From Pseudomonas sp. ABC1 (GTDB lineage: Bacteria > Pseudomonadota > Gammaproteobacteria > Pseudomonadales > Pseudomonadaceae), in the NCBI RefSeq assembly GCF_013395055.1, contig NZ_CP058349.1:930001-994000 (forward strand): a stretch of DNA of 64,000 nucleotides. The letters run 5' to 3'. Made by a program: the position numbers and the translations under genes. Of the stretch, positions 41,662 to 50,302 are shown piece by piece. The notes under the pieces were generated by a model. That model did no database searches, was not told the DNA's origin, and saw only the letters and a program-made list of their open reading frames with translations. The stretch's first letter is position 1, and the number at the start of each line of letters is the position of its first letter.

Positions 41662-43389
41662 TCATTGCAGCACGTCCTCGTCACTCAGCGTCGCGCAGAC
41701 TTTCAGCACTTCATCGACACTGGTGACACCCGCCATGGCGTAGTCCAGGGCACAAGCAGCCAGCGGACGATAATGCGGTTGCTGGCGGGCCGCTTCGGCG
41801 AAGCTCTGTGGATCGCCCCGGCGCAGTGAGGACACCATCGCTTCGTTCATTTCCAGTAGTTCGAAAACGCCGATGCGCCCACTGTAGCCGGTGTTATGGC
41901 AGTGGTGACAGCCGCTGCCACGCTTGAACACGGCCCCCGCCAACGAGCCGCCATGCAGAGCCTCCAGCCATAGCCGCTGCTGCGGTTCGGGCTCATGGTC
42001 TTCCATGCAGTTTTCGCAGACACGACGGATCAGTCGCTGCGCCAGCACGGCATTCAGCGCCGTAGCAACGAGGAAAGGCTCGACGCCCATGTCGATCAGG
42101 CGCATGGCCGAGGTCAGGGCGTCGTTGGTGTGCAGTGTGGACAGCACCAAGTGACCGGTCATCGCCGCGCGCAGGGCGATCTCGGCGGTTTCCTGGTCAC
42201 GGATCTCCCCCACCAGCACCACGTCCGGGTCCTGGCGCAATGCGGCGCGCAGGACGCGGGCGAAGGTCAGGTCGATCCGCGTATTGACCTGCACCTGGTT
42301 GATACGCGGCATGCGGTATTCCACCGGGTCTTCCACGGTGATGATCTTCAGCTCCGGACTGTTCAGTTCGGCCAGGCCGCCGTAGAGCGTGGTGGTCTTG
42401 CCCGAACCGGTCGGGCCGGTCACCAGCACCATGCCATGGGGCCGCTGCAACAGCCGACGAAAGCGTTCGAGAATACCCAGCGGCATACCGCTGCCTTCCA
42501 GCGTCGACATGCTGCCGCTCTGGTCAAGCAGACGCATGACCACCGACTCGCCGAACTGCACCGGCATGGTCGAGACCCGTACGTCGAAGTTGTGGTTGCG
42601 CACACGGATATTGAAGCGGCCATCCTGCGGCAGACGCTTCTCCGAGATATCCAGCCCGGACATGATCTTCAAGCGCATGACCAGCGCCGAAGCGATACGC
42701 TGCTCCTTCATCACCTGCTCGTTGAGCACACCATCGATCCGCTGGCGGATACGCACCACGCCTTCGTCCGGTTCGATATGGATGTCCGAGGCCTTCATCT
42801 GCACCGCATCTTCGAACAAGGTCTGCAACAGGCGCACCACCGGTGCGTCGCTGTTGCTGTCGGAGCCGAGGCGGGACAGGTCGAAATCGCTCTCCTGCAG
42901 CTCGCCTTCCAGCTCCCCGGCCAGCGAGGCGATCTGGCTGGTACGCCGGTAGACGCGATCGAGGGTGTCGAGCAATTCAGCTTCGCGCACCACCGCCGGG
43001 TAGACACGCTTGCCCAGCAAGCGCTCCATTTCGTCCTGGGCGAACAGATCGAGCGGATCACTCATGCCCACCAGCAGACCGTCGCCCTGGCGCGACAGGA
43101 CGATAACGCGGAAACGCCGCGCCACGGCTTCCGGCAGGCTCTGGGTCAGGTCGCTGTCGAACTTGTAGTGCTTGAGCTCGACGAAGGGAATCTGCAACTG
43201 CTCGGACAGCGTCGACAGCAGCCGCTTCTCGTCGATGAAGCCCAGGTCGACAACGGTACGCCCAAGCTTGGAGCCGGTGCGTTTCTGCTCCTGCAAGGCA
43301 TGCTGCAATTGTGCTTCGGTGATCAGCCCGGCCTGGATCAGCAGGTCGCCGATCCGGACCTTGCGCTGGCGAATGTCCTGCGGGTTCAT
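41662..43389 (-). CDS. mshE: MshE, pilus extension ATPase with cyclic-di-GMP-binding N-domain
   Basis: 575 residues. The N-domain carries the MshEN motif twice: RIGDLLIQAGLI...LQEQ (12-35) and KLGRTVVDLGFI...LSEQ (41-64). In Vibrio MshE this tandem motif binds cyclic di-GMP with high affinity. The ATPase part has Walker A GPTGSGKT (about 323-330), an Asp box and Walker B LVGEIRD (about 388), His box ending near STLHTNDA, and a tetracysteine zinc site (CENC about 458, CHHC about 491). It drives pilus extension at the inner membrane. It overlaps mshN by four bases. Confidence 0.95.
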   Translation of the reverse strand: MNPQDIRQRKVRIGDLLIQAGLITEAQLQHALQEQKRTGSKLGRTVVDLGFIDEKRLLSTLSEQLQIPFVELKHYKFDSDLTQSLPEAVARRFRVIVLSRQGDGLLVGMSDPLDLFAQDEMERLLGKRVYPAVVREAELLDTLDRVYRRTSQIASLAGELEGELQESDFDLSRLGSDSNSDAPVVRLLQTLFEDAVQMKASDIHIEPDEGVVRIRQRIDGVLNEQVMKEQRIASALVMRLKIMSGLDISEKRLPQDGRFNIRVRNHNFDVRVSTMPVQFGESVVMRLLDQSGSMSTLEGSGMPLGILERFRRLLQRPHGMVLVTGPTGSGKTTTLYGGLAELNSPELKIITVEDPVEYRMPRINQVQVNTRIDLTFARVLRAALRQDPDVVLVGEIRDQETAEIALRAAMTGHLVLSTLHTNDALTSAMRLIDMGVEPFLVATALNAVLAQRLIRRVCENCMEDHEPEPQQRLWLEALHGGSLAGAVFKRGSGCHHCHNTGYSGRIGVFELLEMNEAMVSSLRRGDPQSFAEAARQQPHYRPLAACALDYAMAGVTSVDEVLKVCATLSDEDVLQ

Positions 43390-44753
43390 GGCCTGCCTCC
43401 CAGTGCGCCAGCGCGTTCGTTGGCGAAACGCCGCGCACTGTCATCGAGCCCCTGCCCTTGCAGGGCAAGGCGGTAGTGACGACCGGCTTCGCCAGGCCGG
43501 TCCAGTTGTTCCAGGGCGATGGCCAGGCCCAATTGCCAGGTGCCCTGCACCGGACGCAACGCCACCAGCGCCTGGTAGCTGGCAGCACTGCCACGCCAGT
43601 CGCCGACCTGCTGGTACAGCGCCGCCAGCAAGGCATGGTAGGCCGTGTCGGCTGCCAGTGCGGGCGGGTTCTGTTTCAAGGTCGCCAGGGCAGCCGCTGT
43701 ATCGCCTGCCAGCAATTGTCCGCGCGCCAACAACAGGCGCAGTTCCGAATCCTGGGGGCGCTGCTGCAACTGCACGGGCAACCAGCCCAGCAGCGCCGCA
43801 CTATCGCCTTCGGCCAGGTAGGCACGTGCCAACCAGCGGGTCACTTCGCGGTTGCCCGGTTGCTTCGCGTGCAGTGCCTGCAAGGCCTCGATAGCCCTGG
43901 CATGGTCACCGTCGTTCAGCCACTGGCGCGCCTGCGACAGAGGGTCAGGGGTATGGTTGGTGATGCTGACGGAGGTCGGTCCGCGCACAACGGGCGCGAT
44001 AGGCGCCACTGCGGGCGGTGGCGCCAGAGCTGTTTCGACGGGGCGCGCCGGCCTATCGGGGGCAGGTGCGGTACGGGTGACCCAGTCAGGCCATTGTGTA
44101 TCGGCCAGCGCAGCCGGCTCGGCCTGGGGCAGGTCGATATCGGTGACGTCGGGCTGCTGCTCCAGCGGCACTTCGAGCCAGAGCTGCCAGCGATCGCCCA
44201 TCGACTCCAGGCGATCACGAACCTCCAGGCGCTCACCCAGCCCGACGAACTGCACGCGTACTTGCTCACCCTGCTGTTCGACACGCCAGGACAAGCTCTG
44301 GCCGTTCTTGTCGATACGGCCATTACGGGTTTCACCACGCAAGCGCACCTGCTCCAGCAGCAGATCGACCACGCCCTGCTGATCCGCACGCTGATAGCTG
44401 GCCGAACCATCCAGCAGCAATTGCAGTACGAAACGCCGACCATCGTTCTGCGGCAACACCTCGACCAGTGCAACCTCGGGCTGCGCGGGCACGACCGGCT
44501 CGACCGGCGCCAACTGCGGAGCCGGCTGCGAAATGACCGGCTCCAACGGCGCACTGCCCTGCCGCCAATACAGCAACGCCGCGATCAGCAACACGACGAC
44601 CAACAACCCGGCCAGCAGCCCAAGCAACTGCCAACGCCGGTATCGGCTGATACGACGCTCATCCACAGCCTGCATATCCGCCAGCCGCTCCCGCTCCGCG
44701 GGCGAGGCGCGACGGGCCTCCAGATCGCGCAACATGTCGTTGACCAGGCTCAT
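43386..44753 (-). CDS. mshN: MshN, TPR-containing assembly protein
   Basis: 455 residues. A short cytoplasmic N-terminus (MSLVNDMLRDLEARR) is followed by one membrane segment (about 43-63) and a Pro/Val-rich linker. After a middle beta-rich part (about 105-190), a run of TPR-like helical repeats occupies the C-terminal ~180 residues. It probably connects inner-membrane assembly to the secretin in the periplasm. The start overlaps the mshM stop by four bases; GAGGTG precedes the ATG at 44753. Confidence 0.9.
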   Translation of the reverse strand: MSLVNDMLRDLEARRASPAERERLADMQAVDERRISRYRRWQLLGLLAGLLVVVLLIAALLYWRQGSAPLEPVISQPAPQLAPVEPVVPAQPEVALVEVLPQNDGRRFVLQLLLDGSASYQRADQQGVVDLLLEQVRLRGETRNGRIDKNGQSLSWRVEQQGEQVRVQFVGLGERLEVRDRLESMGDRWQLWLEVPLEQQPDVTDIDLPQAEPAALADTQWPDWVTRTAPAPDRPARPVETALAPPPAVAPIAPVVRGPTSVSITNHTPDPLSQARQWLNDGDHARAIEALQALHAKQPGNREVTRWLARAYLAEGDSAALLGWLPVQLQQRPQDSELRLLLARGQLLAGDTAAALATLKQNPPALAADTAYHALLAALYQQVGDWRGSAASYQALVALRPVQGTWQLGLAIALEQLDRPGEAGRHYRLALQGQGLDDSARRFANERAGALGGRP

Positions 44754-45670
44754 GGCAGCACCTCGCGCACCTGCGCCAACCAGGGCCAGCCGAGCAACAA
44801 CAGGCCGGCAACGACGACGCCCGCCAACAGCCACCAGGGCCAGCGCGACGACACACGTCGGGCGCCCTCGGTGTCCTTCAGCGCTCGGTGCACATGGCGC
44901 GCACTGATCTGCCGCGCGCCGTCGCCATAAGCGGCCATCAGGCATTTGTTCGCCAGGATATTCAGCAGCCTCGGCGTACCGACACTGCCACGCACCAACA
45001 GGCGTACCGCCTTGCCTGCGAACAGCGGCTCGCCGCGATAACCGGCGACCGCCAGGCGCTCTTGCAGGTAACGGCGCGCATCGCGCACATCCAGCGGGCG
45101 CAGGCGATAGGAAAAGGTGATGCGCTGGCGCAGTTGGCGAAAGTCTTCGCGAGCCAAGGTCGCATCCAGTTCGGGCTGGCCGAACAGCACCACCTGCAAC
45201 AGCTTGCGCTGCTCGGTTTCCAGATTGGTCAGCAGGCGCAGCCCCTCCAGCGTCGCACTCGGCAGCGCCTGGGCTTCATCGATCAGCACCACGGCACTCT
45301 TGCCGGCGGCCGCCAGTTCAATCAGGCGTTCGTGCAGCGCGACCTGCAAGGCATGGTTATCCAGTTCATCGACATTGGCGATGTGCAGCTCATGGGCCAG
45401 CGCCTGGCGCAGCCCCATCGGGTTGAGCGCCGGGTTGGGCAACCAGGCGACCTGATAGCGCTCGGCATCGAGCTCGTTGAGCAAGGCACGGCACAACAGG
45501 GTCTTGCCGGTCCCGACCTCGCCCGTGACCTTGATGAAACCCTCACCCTCACCGAGGGCCACGCGCAGCAGGTTCAGGCAGGCCTGGTAAGGGGCCAACT
45601 GGACCAGAAAGTCGGTGTTCGGCGTCAGCGCGAAAGGCTTCTCACGCAGGCCGAAGAAGGCTTCGTACAT
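44750..45670 (-). CDS. mshM: MshM, ExeA-like AAA ATPase
   Basis: 306 residues. N-terminal YEAFFGLREKPFALTPN is typical of ExeA/MshM. Walker A is GEVGTGKT (about 49-56) and Walker B VVLIDEAQA (about 126-134). A C-terminal membrane segment (about 281-300) is followed by a very short periplasmic tail, so the peptidoglycan-binding domain of ExeA is missing, as in MshM. It probably assists secretin placement. It is eight bases after mshL. Confidence 0.93.
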   Translation of the reverse strand: MYEAFFGLREKPFALTPNTDFLVQLAPYQACLNLLRVALGEGEGFIKVTGEVGTGKTLLCRALLNELDAERYQVAWLPNPALNPMGLRQALAHELHIANVDELDNHALQVALHERLIELAAAGKSAVVLIDEAQALPSATLEGLRLLTNLETEQRKLLQVVLFGQPELDATLAREDFRQLRQRITFSYRLRPLDVRDARRYLQERLAVAGYRGEPLFAGKAVRLLVRGSVGTPRLLNILANKCLMAAYGDGARQISARHVHRALKDTEGARRVSSRWPWWLLAGVVVAGLLLLGWPWLAQVREVLP

Positions 45671-45678
45671 GAACCCGG

Positions 45679-47454
45679 TTACCTCGTCTGCTGGAAGGAT
45701 TCGGCGCTTTTACGCAGCTCGTCCAGCCAGACCTGGTCGCTGACCACCTGCGGCCGCATGAGAATGACCAGTTCAGTCTGCTCCAGCGCCTTGCGCTGCT
45801 GCTGGAACAACTTGCCCAGCAGCGGCACCTTGGATGCCCAGGGCACATTGGAGTCTTCATTGGTGTTGCTGTTTTCCAGCAGACCGCCGATCACCACCAC
45901 CTGGCCACTGCGGGCACGCACGATGGAGTCGGACTGACGGGTGGTGGACAGTGCCAGCGGCAGGTTGAAGACGTTGTCCGCACCGCCAAGCTGAATGCTC
46001 TTGTTCTGGTCCGACACACGGCTGACGGTAGGCCGCACATGCAGGGTGACCTGATCGTTCTCGTCGATCTGCGGCGTCACATCCAGGGAGATGCCAGAGA
46101 AGAACGGCGTCAGGGTGATATTCATGTCTGGCGACGTGTTACCCCCGGACAGCGACGTGGTGGTGGTAGAAACGTCGGTGACAAAGAACTCGTCCGTTCC
46201 CACCTTGATGACGGCCTTCTGGTTATTGAGCGTTGAAATGCGTGGACTCGACAGAACCCGCACCTGCCCTTGCGTTTCCAGAAGCTGGACGACCCCTTCG
46301 AAATTGCCGAAGTCGAATGTCATGCCGAATACACCACCGATCCCATCTGCCCCACTGAGCGCACTGCTCGGGGTGTTGAGGGGGATGTTCGGCGTATTCA
46401 CACCATTGGCGGCGGTGCCGAAACCACCCAGGCTGATGCCCTTCTGCCCTTGCAGGTAGGACCAGTTGATGCCTGCCTGGAAGCCATCGGACAGGCTCAC
46501 TTCAAGAATCTTGGTTTCCAGGATCACCTGGCGTTGCAGGTTGCTTTCGATCTCACGGATGAACTGCTCGACCTTCTGCTGCTCCAGGGACGAAGCACGG
46601 ACAATCAGCAACCCCGACATGGAGTTGAAACAGACACTGCCATTGGCGTCCTGCCGACAGTTTCCCGTGGCCGCAGTCGCACGCGCAGCGGTGGCAGGCA
46701 GCACGCCACCCAACGCCTGCGCCAGTGCCGGATCCCCGGTAACGACCTGTTGCGGACTGACCTCCGTCAGATCACCGATACCAATGATCATCGCAACCGC
46801 ATCACGCACCGTCACCCAGACATCGCTGCTGTTGCGCGTGGAAACACGGCTGGCGTCCAGCGTCACGCTGGAAGACGAATTGGTCGTACCGCCCGCATTG
46901 GCGGACGTACTGTCCGAGGACACCATCTGCCCCGAGCTGACCCTGGTATCCGTGGTGCCCTCACGCTCCAGATCGAGATAGTTCAGCTTGTAGGTCTTCA
47001 CATACTTCAGGTTGGGCAGGATCTGGTAGCCGTAGTTGGTGCGGCGGAAATCGTAGCCATAACTGTCGCGAACCGCCGTCAGCACTTCATCGAGGGTGAC
47101 GTTGCGCAGGCTGAAGGTGATCTCGCCGCTGACCTGCGGATGCACCAGCAGGTTCTGGTTGGCGCTCTCGGCCAGGCTCAGGAAGAACTCGGACGCCGGC
47201 ATGCCATGCACCGCCACATCGAAGCGCGGGCCTCGACCAGTCGCTGGCAGGCCCATGTCCAACTGCGGGATCAGCGCCGCCTGCACCGAAGGCGGCGGCA
47301 CGACTTTCGCCTGCTGGCTCTGCGCCAGGCTTTCGTCGAACAGGCGGTCGCTCTGCTCGTACAGCCGCTTGTCCCCATCCGTGAAGGACTGGCATGCGGT
47401 CAGCAGACCGATCACGCCCAGCAGACCGACGTGCGGGAAATTTTTCAGCATCAT
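45679..47454 (-). CDS. mshL: MshL, outer-membrane secretin
   Basis: 591 residues. A lipoprotein signal ends in LLTAC (Cys21). A short secretin N-domain follows (about 100-160: NVTLDEVLTAVRDSYGY), then the C-terminal secretin domain (about 300-570) with ILETKILEVSLSDGFQAGINW and VVIGGLLENS. It forms the outer-membrane pore for the pilus. Ser/Thr/Asn-rich segments near 175-205 are disordered. The first of two ATGs overlaps the mshK stop. Confidence 0.95.
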   Translation of the reverse strand: MMLKNFPHVGLLGVIGLLTACQSFTDGDKRLYEQSDRLFDESLAQSQQAKVVPPPSVQAALIPQLDMGLPATGRGPRFDVAVHGMPASEFFLSLAESANQNLLVHPQVSGEITFSLRNVTLDEVLTAVRDSYGYDFRRTNYGYQILPNLKYVKTYKLNYLDLEREGTTDTRVSSGQMVSSDSTSANAGGTTNSSSSVTLDASRVSTRNSSDVWVTVRDAVAMIIGIGDLTEVSPQQVVTGDPALAQALGGVLPATAARATAATGNCRQDANGSVCFNSMSGLLIVRASSLEQQKVEQFIREIESNLQRQVILETKILEVSLSDGFQAGINWSYLQGQKGISLGGFGTAANGVNTPNIPLNTPSSALSGADGIGGVFGMTFDFGNFEGVVQLLETQGQVRVLSSPRISTLNNQKAVIKVGTDEFFVTDVSTTTTSLSGGNTSPDMNITLTPFFSGISLDVTPQIDENDQVTLHVRPTVSRVSDQNKSIQLGGADNVFNLPLALSTTRQSDSIVRARSGQVVVIGGLLENSNTNEDSNVPWASKVPLLGKLFQQQRKALEQTELVILMRPQVVSDQVWLDELRKSAESFQQTR

Positions 47455-47786
47455 GGCTTGGCTCGACTCGGAGTGATGACCGAGGTGGCCAGGCGCAGCG
47501 TCTCGCGCCGGCCCTCCCGCTCGATCAGGACGGAGTGGGAATAAATGGCGAGCAACCGGGCATCGCCCAGGCGTTCGCCCGCCTTGAGGGATTTGCCATT
47601 GATGACGGCGCGCGCGCCCTGCGGCGAGCGCATGATCGCCTGCAGATGCAGGTTGGCCGAGGCCGCGACGGCGCCCGCTGGCGTCAGGCTCGCCGGCGGC
47701 TGGGTCGGATCACGCGCCAGCACCGAGGTGCTGACGAGCAGCGCCAGCGACAATGCGAACAGGGAATATCTCGACAGATCAGACAC
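47451..47786 (-). CDS. mshK: MshK-like pilotin/PilP-like protein
   Basis: 111 residues. A signal peptide ends near VLA (about residue 24), followed by RDPTQPP, a GspC/MshK-type start, and a small beta domain with AIMRSPQGARAVINGKSLKAGERLG. It likely contacts the secretin. The GTG at 47786 was chosen because GGGGGTG lies about five bases upstream; the stop of mshJ lies inside its first codons. A longer frame exists but would not begin with a signal peptide. Confidence 0.85.
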   Translation of the reverse strand: MSDLSRYSLFALSLALLVSTSVLARDPTQPPASLTPAGAVAASANLHLQAIMRSPQGARAVINGKSLKAGERLGDARLLAIYSHSVLIEREGRRETLRLATSVITPSRAKP

Positions 47787-48447
47787 CCAGCACCCCCGGA
47801 TCACGGCTCAAGGTATGCAAGTCGATGATGATGCGCGCCTTTTCGTTGCCCGCTTCATTCACACGGTGATCGAGGCTGTCCCAGTGCAGGCGCCAGCCGG
47901 AGATCTGCACCGTGCGCAGGTAATCGAGCAGATCGAAATAGCTGCCTTCGAGGGTCAGTTTCAGACCATGACGATACAGGGTGAGCGGTGCCACGGGCGC
48001 CGCCGCTCCGGGCTCGGCAGGAGTGTCGCCCGGCATTGCCAGGGGAGCGCTGGAGGTTTCCAGGTTGATCAACTTGAGGCGCGGCTGTTTACGCAACAGC
48101 TCCTGCAAAACGTTCTTCATCTGGGCCGGCGGAATCAGCGAGCCGGTTTCCTCGTCGATGCGGCGCAGTGTCTCGCTTTTCGCATTCTCGGCGGCCCGCA
48201 GCGCATCCCGATAAGGCAGGTTGGGGTCAGCCGCCATGCGCGCTTCCAGATCGATACGGGTCGACTCGGCCTCCTGCATGCGCGCCTCGGCCTCCTGGCG
48301 ATCGCGCTCATGGGCCTGCTGGCGCTGCGCCATCGGCTCAGCCAGCAACAGGTAATAGAGCATGACCAGCAGTGCCAGCCCGACCAGATAGCACAGCCAT
48401 TGCTCTCGGGACGACAGGGCGCGCCAGCGCTTCAATAGCTCATTCAT
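47779..48447 (-). CDS. mshJ: MshJ, PilO-like inner-membrane alignment protein
   Basis: 222 residues. One membrane segment (about 18-36), a coiled coil (about 40-75) and a C-terminal ferredoxin-like domain are seen, as in PilO. It would pair with the PilN-like protein. It overlaps the PilN-like gene by eight bases and mshK by eight. Confidence 0.87.
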   Translation of the reverse strand: MNELLKRWRALSSREQWLCYLVGLALLVMLYYLLLAEPMAQRQQAHERDRQEAEARMQEAESTRIDLEARMAADPNLPYRDALRAAENAKSETLRRIDEETGSLIPPAQMKNVLQELLRKQPRLKLINLETSSAPLAMPGDTPAEPGAAAPVAPLTLYRHGLKLTLEGSYFDLLDYLRTVQISGWRLHWDSLDHRVNEAGNEKARIIIDLHTLSRDPGVLGV

Positions 48448-49045
48448 CGCGCGCCTCCTCCGCCAGCCGTGAAGCCAGACGGAATTTCAACAAGTCATGC
48501 GAATCACGCTCGATCTCGAAACGGGCGAACTGGCGCCCACCGAACACCTCGCTGCGCCCCAGGCTCTCCAGATACAGCGGGATAAGTTCCTGATTCTGGC
48601 TGAAGCCATGCAGCGCCAGCTCGCTACCGCCATCCAGAAGATGGATGCGGGTCAGCCAGAGGCCGCTCGGCGGATGCCGCTCCGCCAAGGCAGTGAGATG
48701 GGTGACGAATCCACCACGACGCTGCTGGTCCAGCTCACGCAGGTAGTTCGCCATGCGTTGCAGTTGCTGGCTCTCACGCTCTCGGTCAACGACCTGCTGG
48801 CGCAAGGCCTCATCGAGTACCGGCTCGCGGTACACGGCCTTGAAACTGTCCAGTTGCTGCTGGGCCTGCGTCGCCTGTTCCTGGGCGAGCCGCGCAGCTT
48901 TTCCGGCCTGGTGGATATTCCACCCTTGCCAGGCGACATGCGCCACCAGCAGCAACGCCAGCATCAGCAGCCCCGTCAGCACGGCGCGCGGCTGGAGACC
49001 GGCCTCGGTGCGTCGTTCGAGCTGATAAAGGTTGATGTTCTGCAT
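48440..49045 (-). CDS. PilN-like alignment protein (second MshI-type gene)
   Basis: 201 residues. The N-terminus NINLYQ is the cytoplasmic tail that PilN uses to hold PilM. One membrane segment (about 24-42) is followed by a coiled coil (about 50-110) and a small periplasmic domain. Shewanella loci name this gene mshI2. It begins directly after the mshI stop. Confidence 0.87.
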   Translation of the reverse strand: MQNINLYQLERRTEAGLQPRAVLTGLLMLALLLVAHVAWQGWNIHQAGKAARLAQEQATQAQQQLDSFKAVYREPVLDEALRQQVVDRERESQQLQRMANYLRELDQQRRGGFVTHLTALAERHPPSGLWLTRIHLLDGGSELALHGFSQNQELIPLYLESLGRSEVFGGRQFARFEIERDSHDLLKFRLASRLAEEARDE

Positions 49046-49963
49046 TCAGTCGGCTTCCTGACGCAGGGCGGCACCGACCGCACCCAGGCAGAACGCCTGG
49101 TGTGCTTCGTCCAGCTCGGCCTGCGGTTGCCCGGGGAAAAGTTCGCGCATGTCCAGCCGCTGGAGTTTGACCGCCAGATCACGCACCAGTGCGTCATGGG
49201 TGCGCTCGCCGTCCTGCTTCATCGGCAGCAACAGCAGGCGGCTGATATAGCCCTTGCCCAACTGGCTCTCGAAGTAATCGAGGGAGCGCTGGATCTCCAG
49301 TGTCATGCTCGACAGGTCCTGTTCGGCGCGGGCCAGGCCGTGTTCGATACGCCGCGCCATGTAGAGGTCGGCGCCGTTCTGGATGGACACCAGCCCTTCG
49401 CTGGTACGCAACCGCAGCAACGCCAGGTTGATGCCTTCGGCCCCCGCCAGCAGCCCCAGGTTGCGAAAAGCCATTTCGGTGATATCGATGCTCGCCAGCC
49501 TCAGGCCGGACTGGCGCACCAGTTCATCGCACTTGAGCATCCGCGCCTTGTTGAAGGCGACGCAATAGACCATGCGCGAGCGTCCACGGTACGCATCTTC
49601 AGGCAGGGTAAAACAGTCGATGACCACCTGTTCCAGGGGCTCGCCGACCATGTCCTTCATGCGCCAGCGCATGGCATCGCGCAGCTCTTGCGCCGGAACG
49701 TCGGCTGCTTCCAGCAGGAACATCTGGTACAGCGAAGGATGCAACAGGAGGTTCACCGGGAGGCCTTGCCAGCCGTTGTCGGCCACCAGTTTCTTCAGGG
49801 CCTCGGCCTGCCCGTCGGGCGCCACTTCACGGTAATCGCAGTGCAGTAGCTTGACGCCGTCCGGGGTTCGCTCGACATGGGCGACGGCAATACCCTGCGG
49901 GCTGGTTTCAACCCCCAGCAGCCCGGCAGTCCTTGTCTTCGCCCTTCGAGGGAAAAATCTCAC
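49046..49963 (-). CDS. mshI: MshI, PilM-like actin-fold cytoplasmic protein
   Basis: 305 residues, soluble. The PilM/actin fold is suggested by GVETSPQGIAVAHV near 18-31, the middle segment NLALLRLRTSEGLVSIQNG and a later GxG-like strand. It is the first gene of the operon. The start is uncertain: GTG at 49963 (VRFFPRRAK) gives the usual basic N-terminus with AAGG just upstream, whereas a GTG at 50038 opens the frame. The operon promoter should lie in 49964-50094, which has visibly low GC; no firm -10/-35 pair was found. Confidence 0.87.
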   Translation of the reverse strand: MRFFPRRAKTRTAGLLGVETSPQGIAVAHVERTPDGVKLLHCDYREVAPDGQAEALKKLVADNGWQGLPVNLLLHPSLYQMFLLEAADVPAQELRDAMRWRMKDMVGEPLEQVVIDCFTLPEDAYRGRSRMVYCVAFNKARMLKCDELVRQSGLRLASIDITEMAFRNLGLLAGAEGINLALLRLRTSEGLVSIQNGADLYMARRIEHGLARAEQDLSSMTLEIQRSLDYFESQLGKGYISRLLLLPMKQDGERTHDALVRDLAVKLQRLDMRELFPGQPQAELDEAHQAFCLGAVGAALRQEAD

Positions 49964-50094
49964 AGCCTTGAAAACTCCACTGGCGAAACGGCCCGAAACC
50001 ACATCCGGCCGTATGACATGAAACTGACACCGAACCACGAACAGTGCGGCTAGATAACGAAGTGATATTAAACACTAAAACATCGCCTTGGATA

Positions 50095-50280
50095 TCACGA
50101 CGAATAGAGTAACGCCCAATCCTTTTTGATAAACGTCAAATAATCATCATAAAACCCGAGCCCCCGCCGTTCCTCGGCGCGCCACGCCTGCGCAAGCCTA
50201 CAGAAAAGGCTATCGGGACCGTATTCTCCCTTGGGCCAACCCTGACTGATCAGCCAAAAATATGACGGCGATTGGCTCAC
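50095..50280 (-). CDS. Possible small protein of unknown function downstream of dinB
   Basis: 61 residues starting at GTG, with GGAGGAAG directly before it, which decides this start. Rich in aromatic residues (five Tyr, four Trp, four Phe), with no signal peptide. It begins 22 bases after dinB on the same strand, so it may be co-transcribed. The DNA has lower GC than its neighbours. No family was recognised. Confidence 0.42.
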   Translation of the reverse strand: MSQSPSYFWLISQGWPKGEYGPDSLFCRLAQAWRAEERRGLGFYDDYLTFIKKDWALLYSS

Positions 50281-50302
50281 CTTCCTCCGAAGAGCACTCC
50301 GG

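Noticed and set aside
41995..43476. Plus-strand open frame of about 490 codons
   Set aside because: It is the reverse of mshE, whose Walker and cyclic-di-GMP motifs are unmistakable. High GC gives long antisense frames.
43458..44930. Plus-strand open frame of about 490 codons, His/Gln/Arg-rich
   Set aside because: It is a mirror of mshN with no start signal and a shadow-like composition.
46270..49849. Two further long plus-strand frames across mshL and mshI/PilN-like genes
   Set aside because: Both are antisense shadows of recognised pilus genes.
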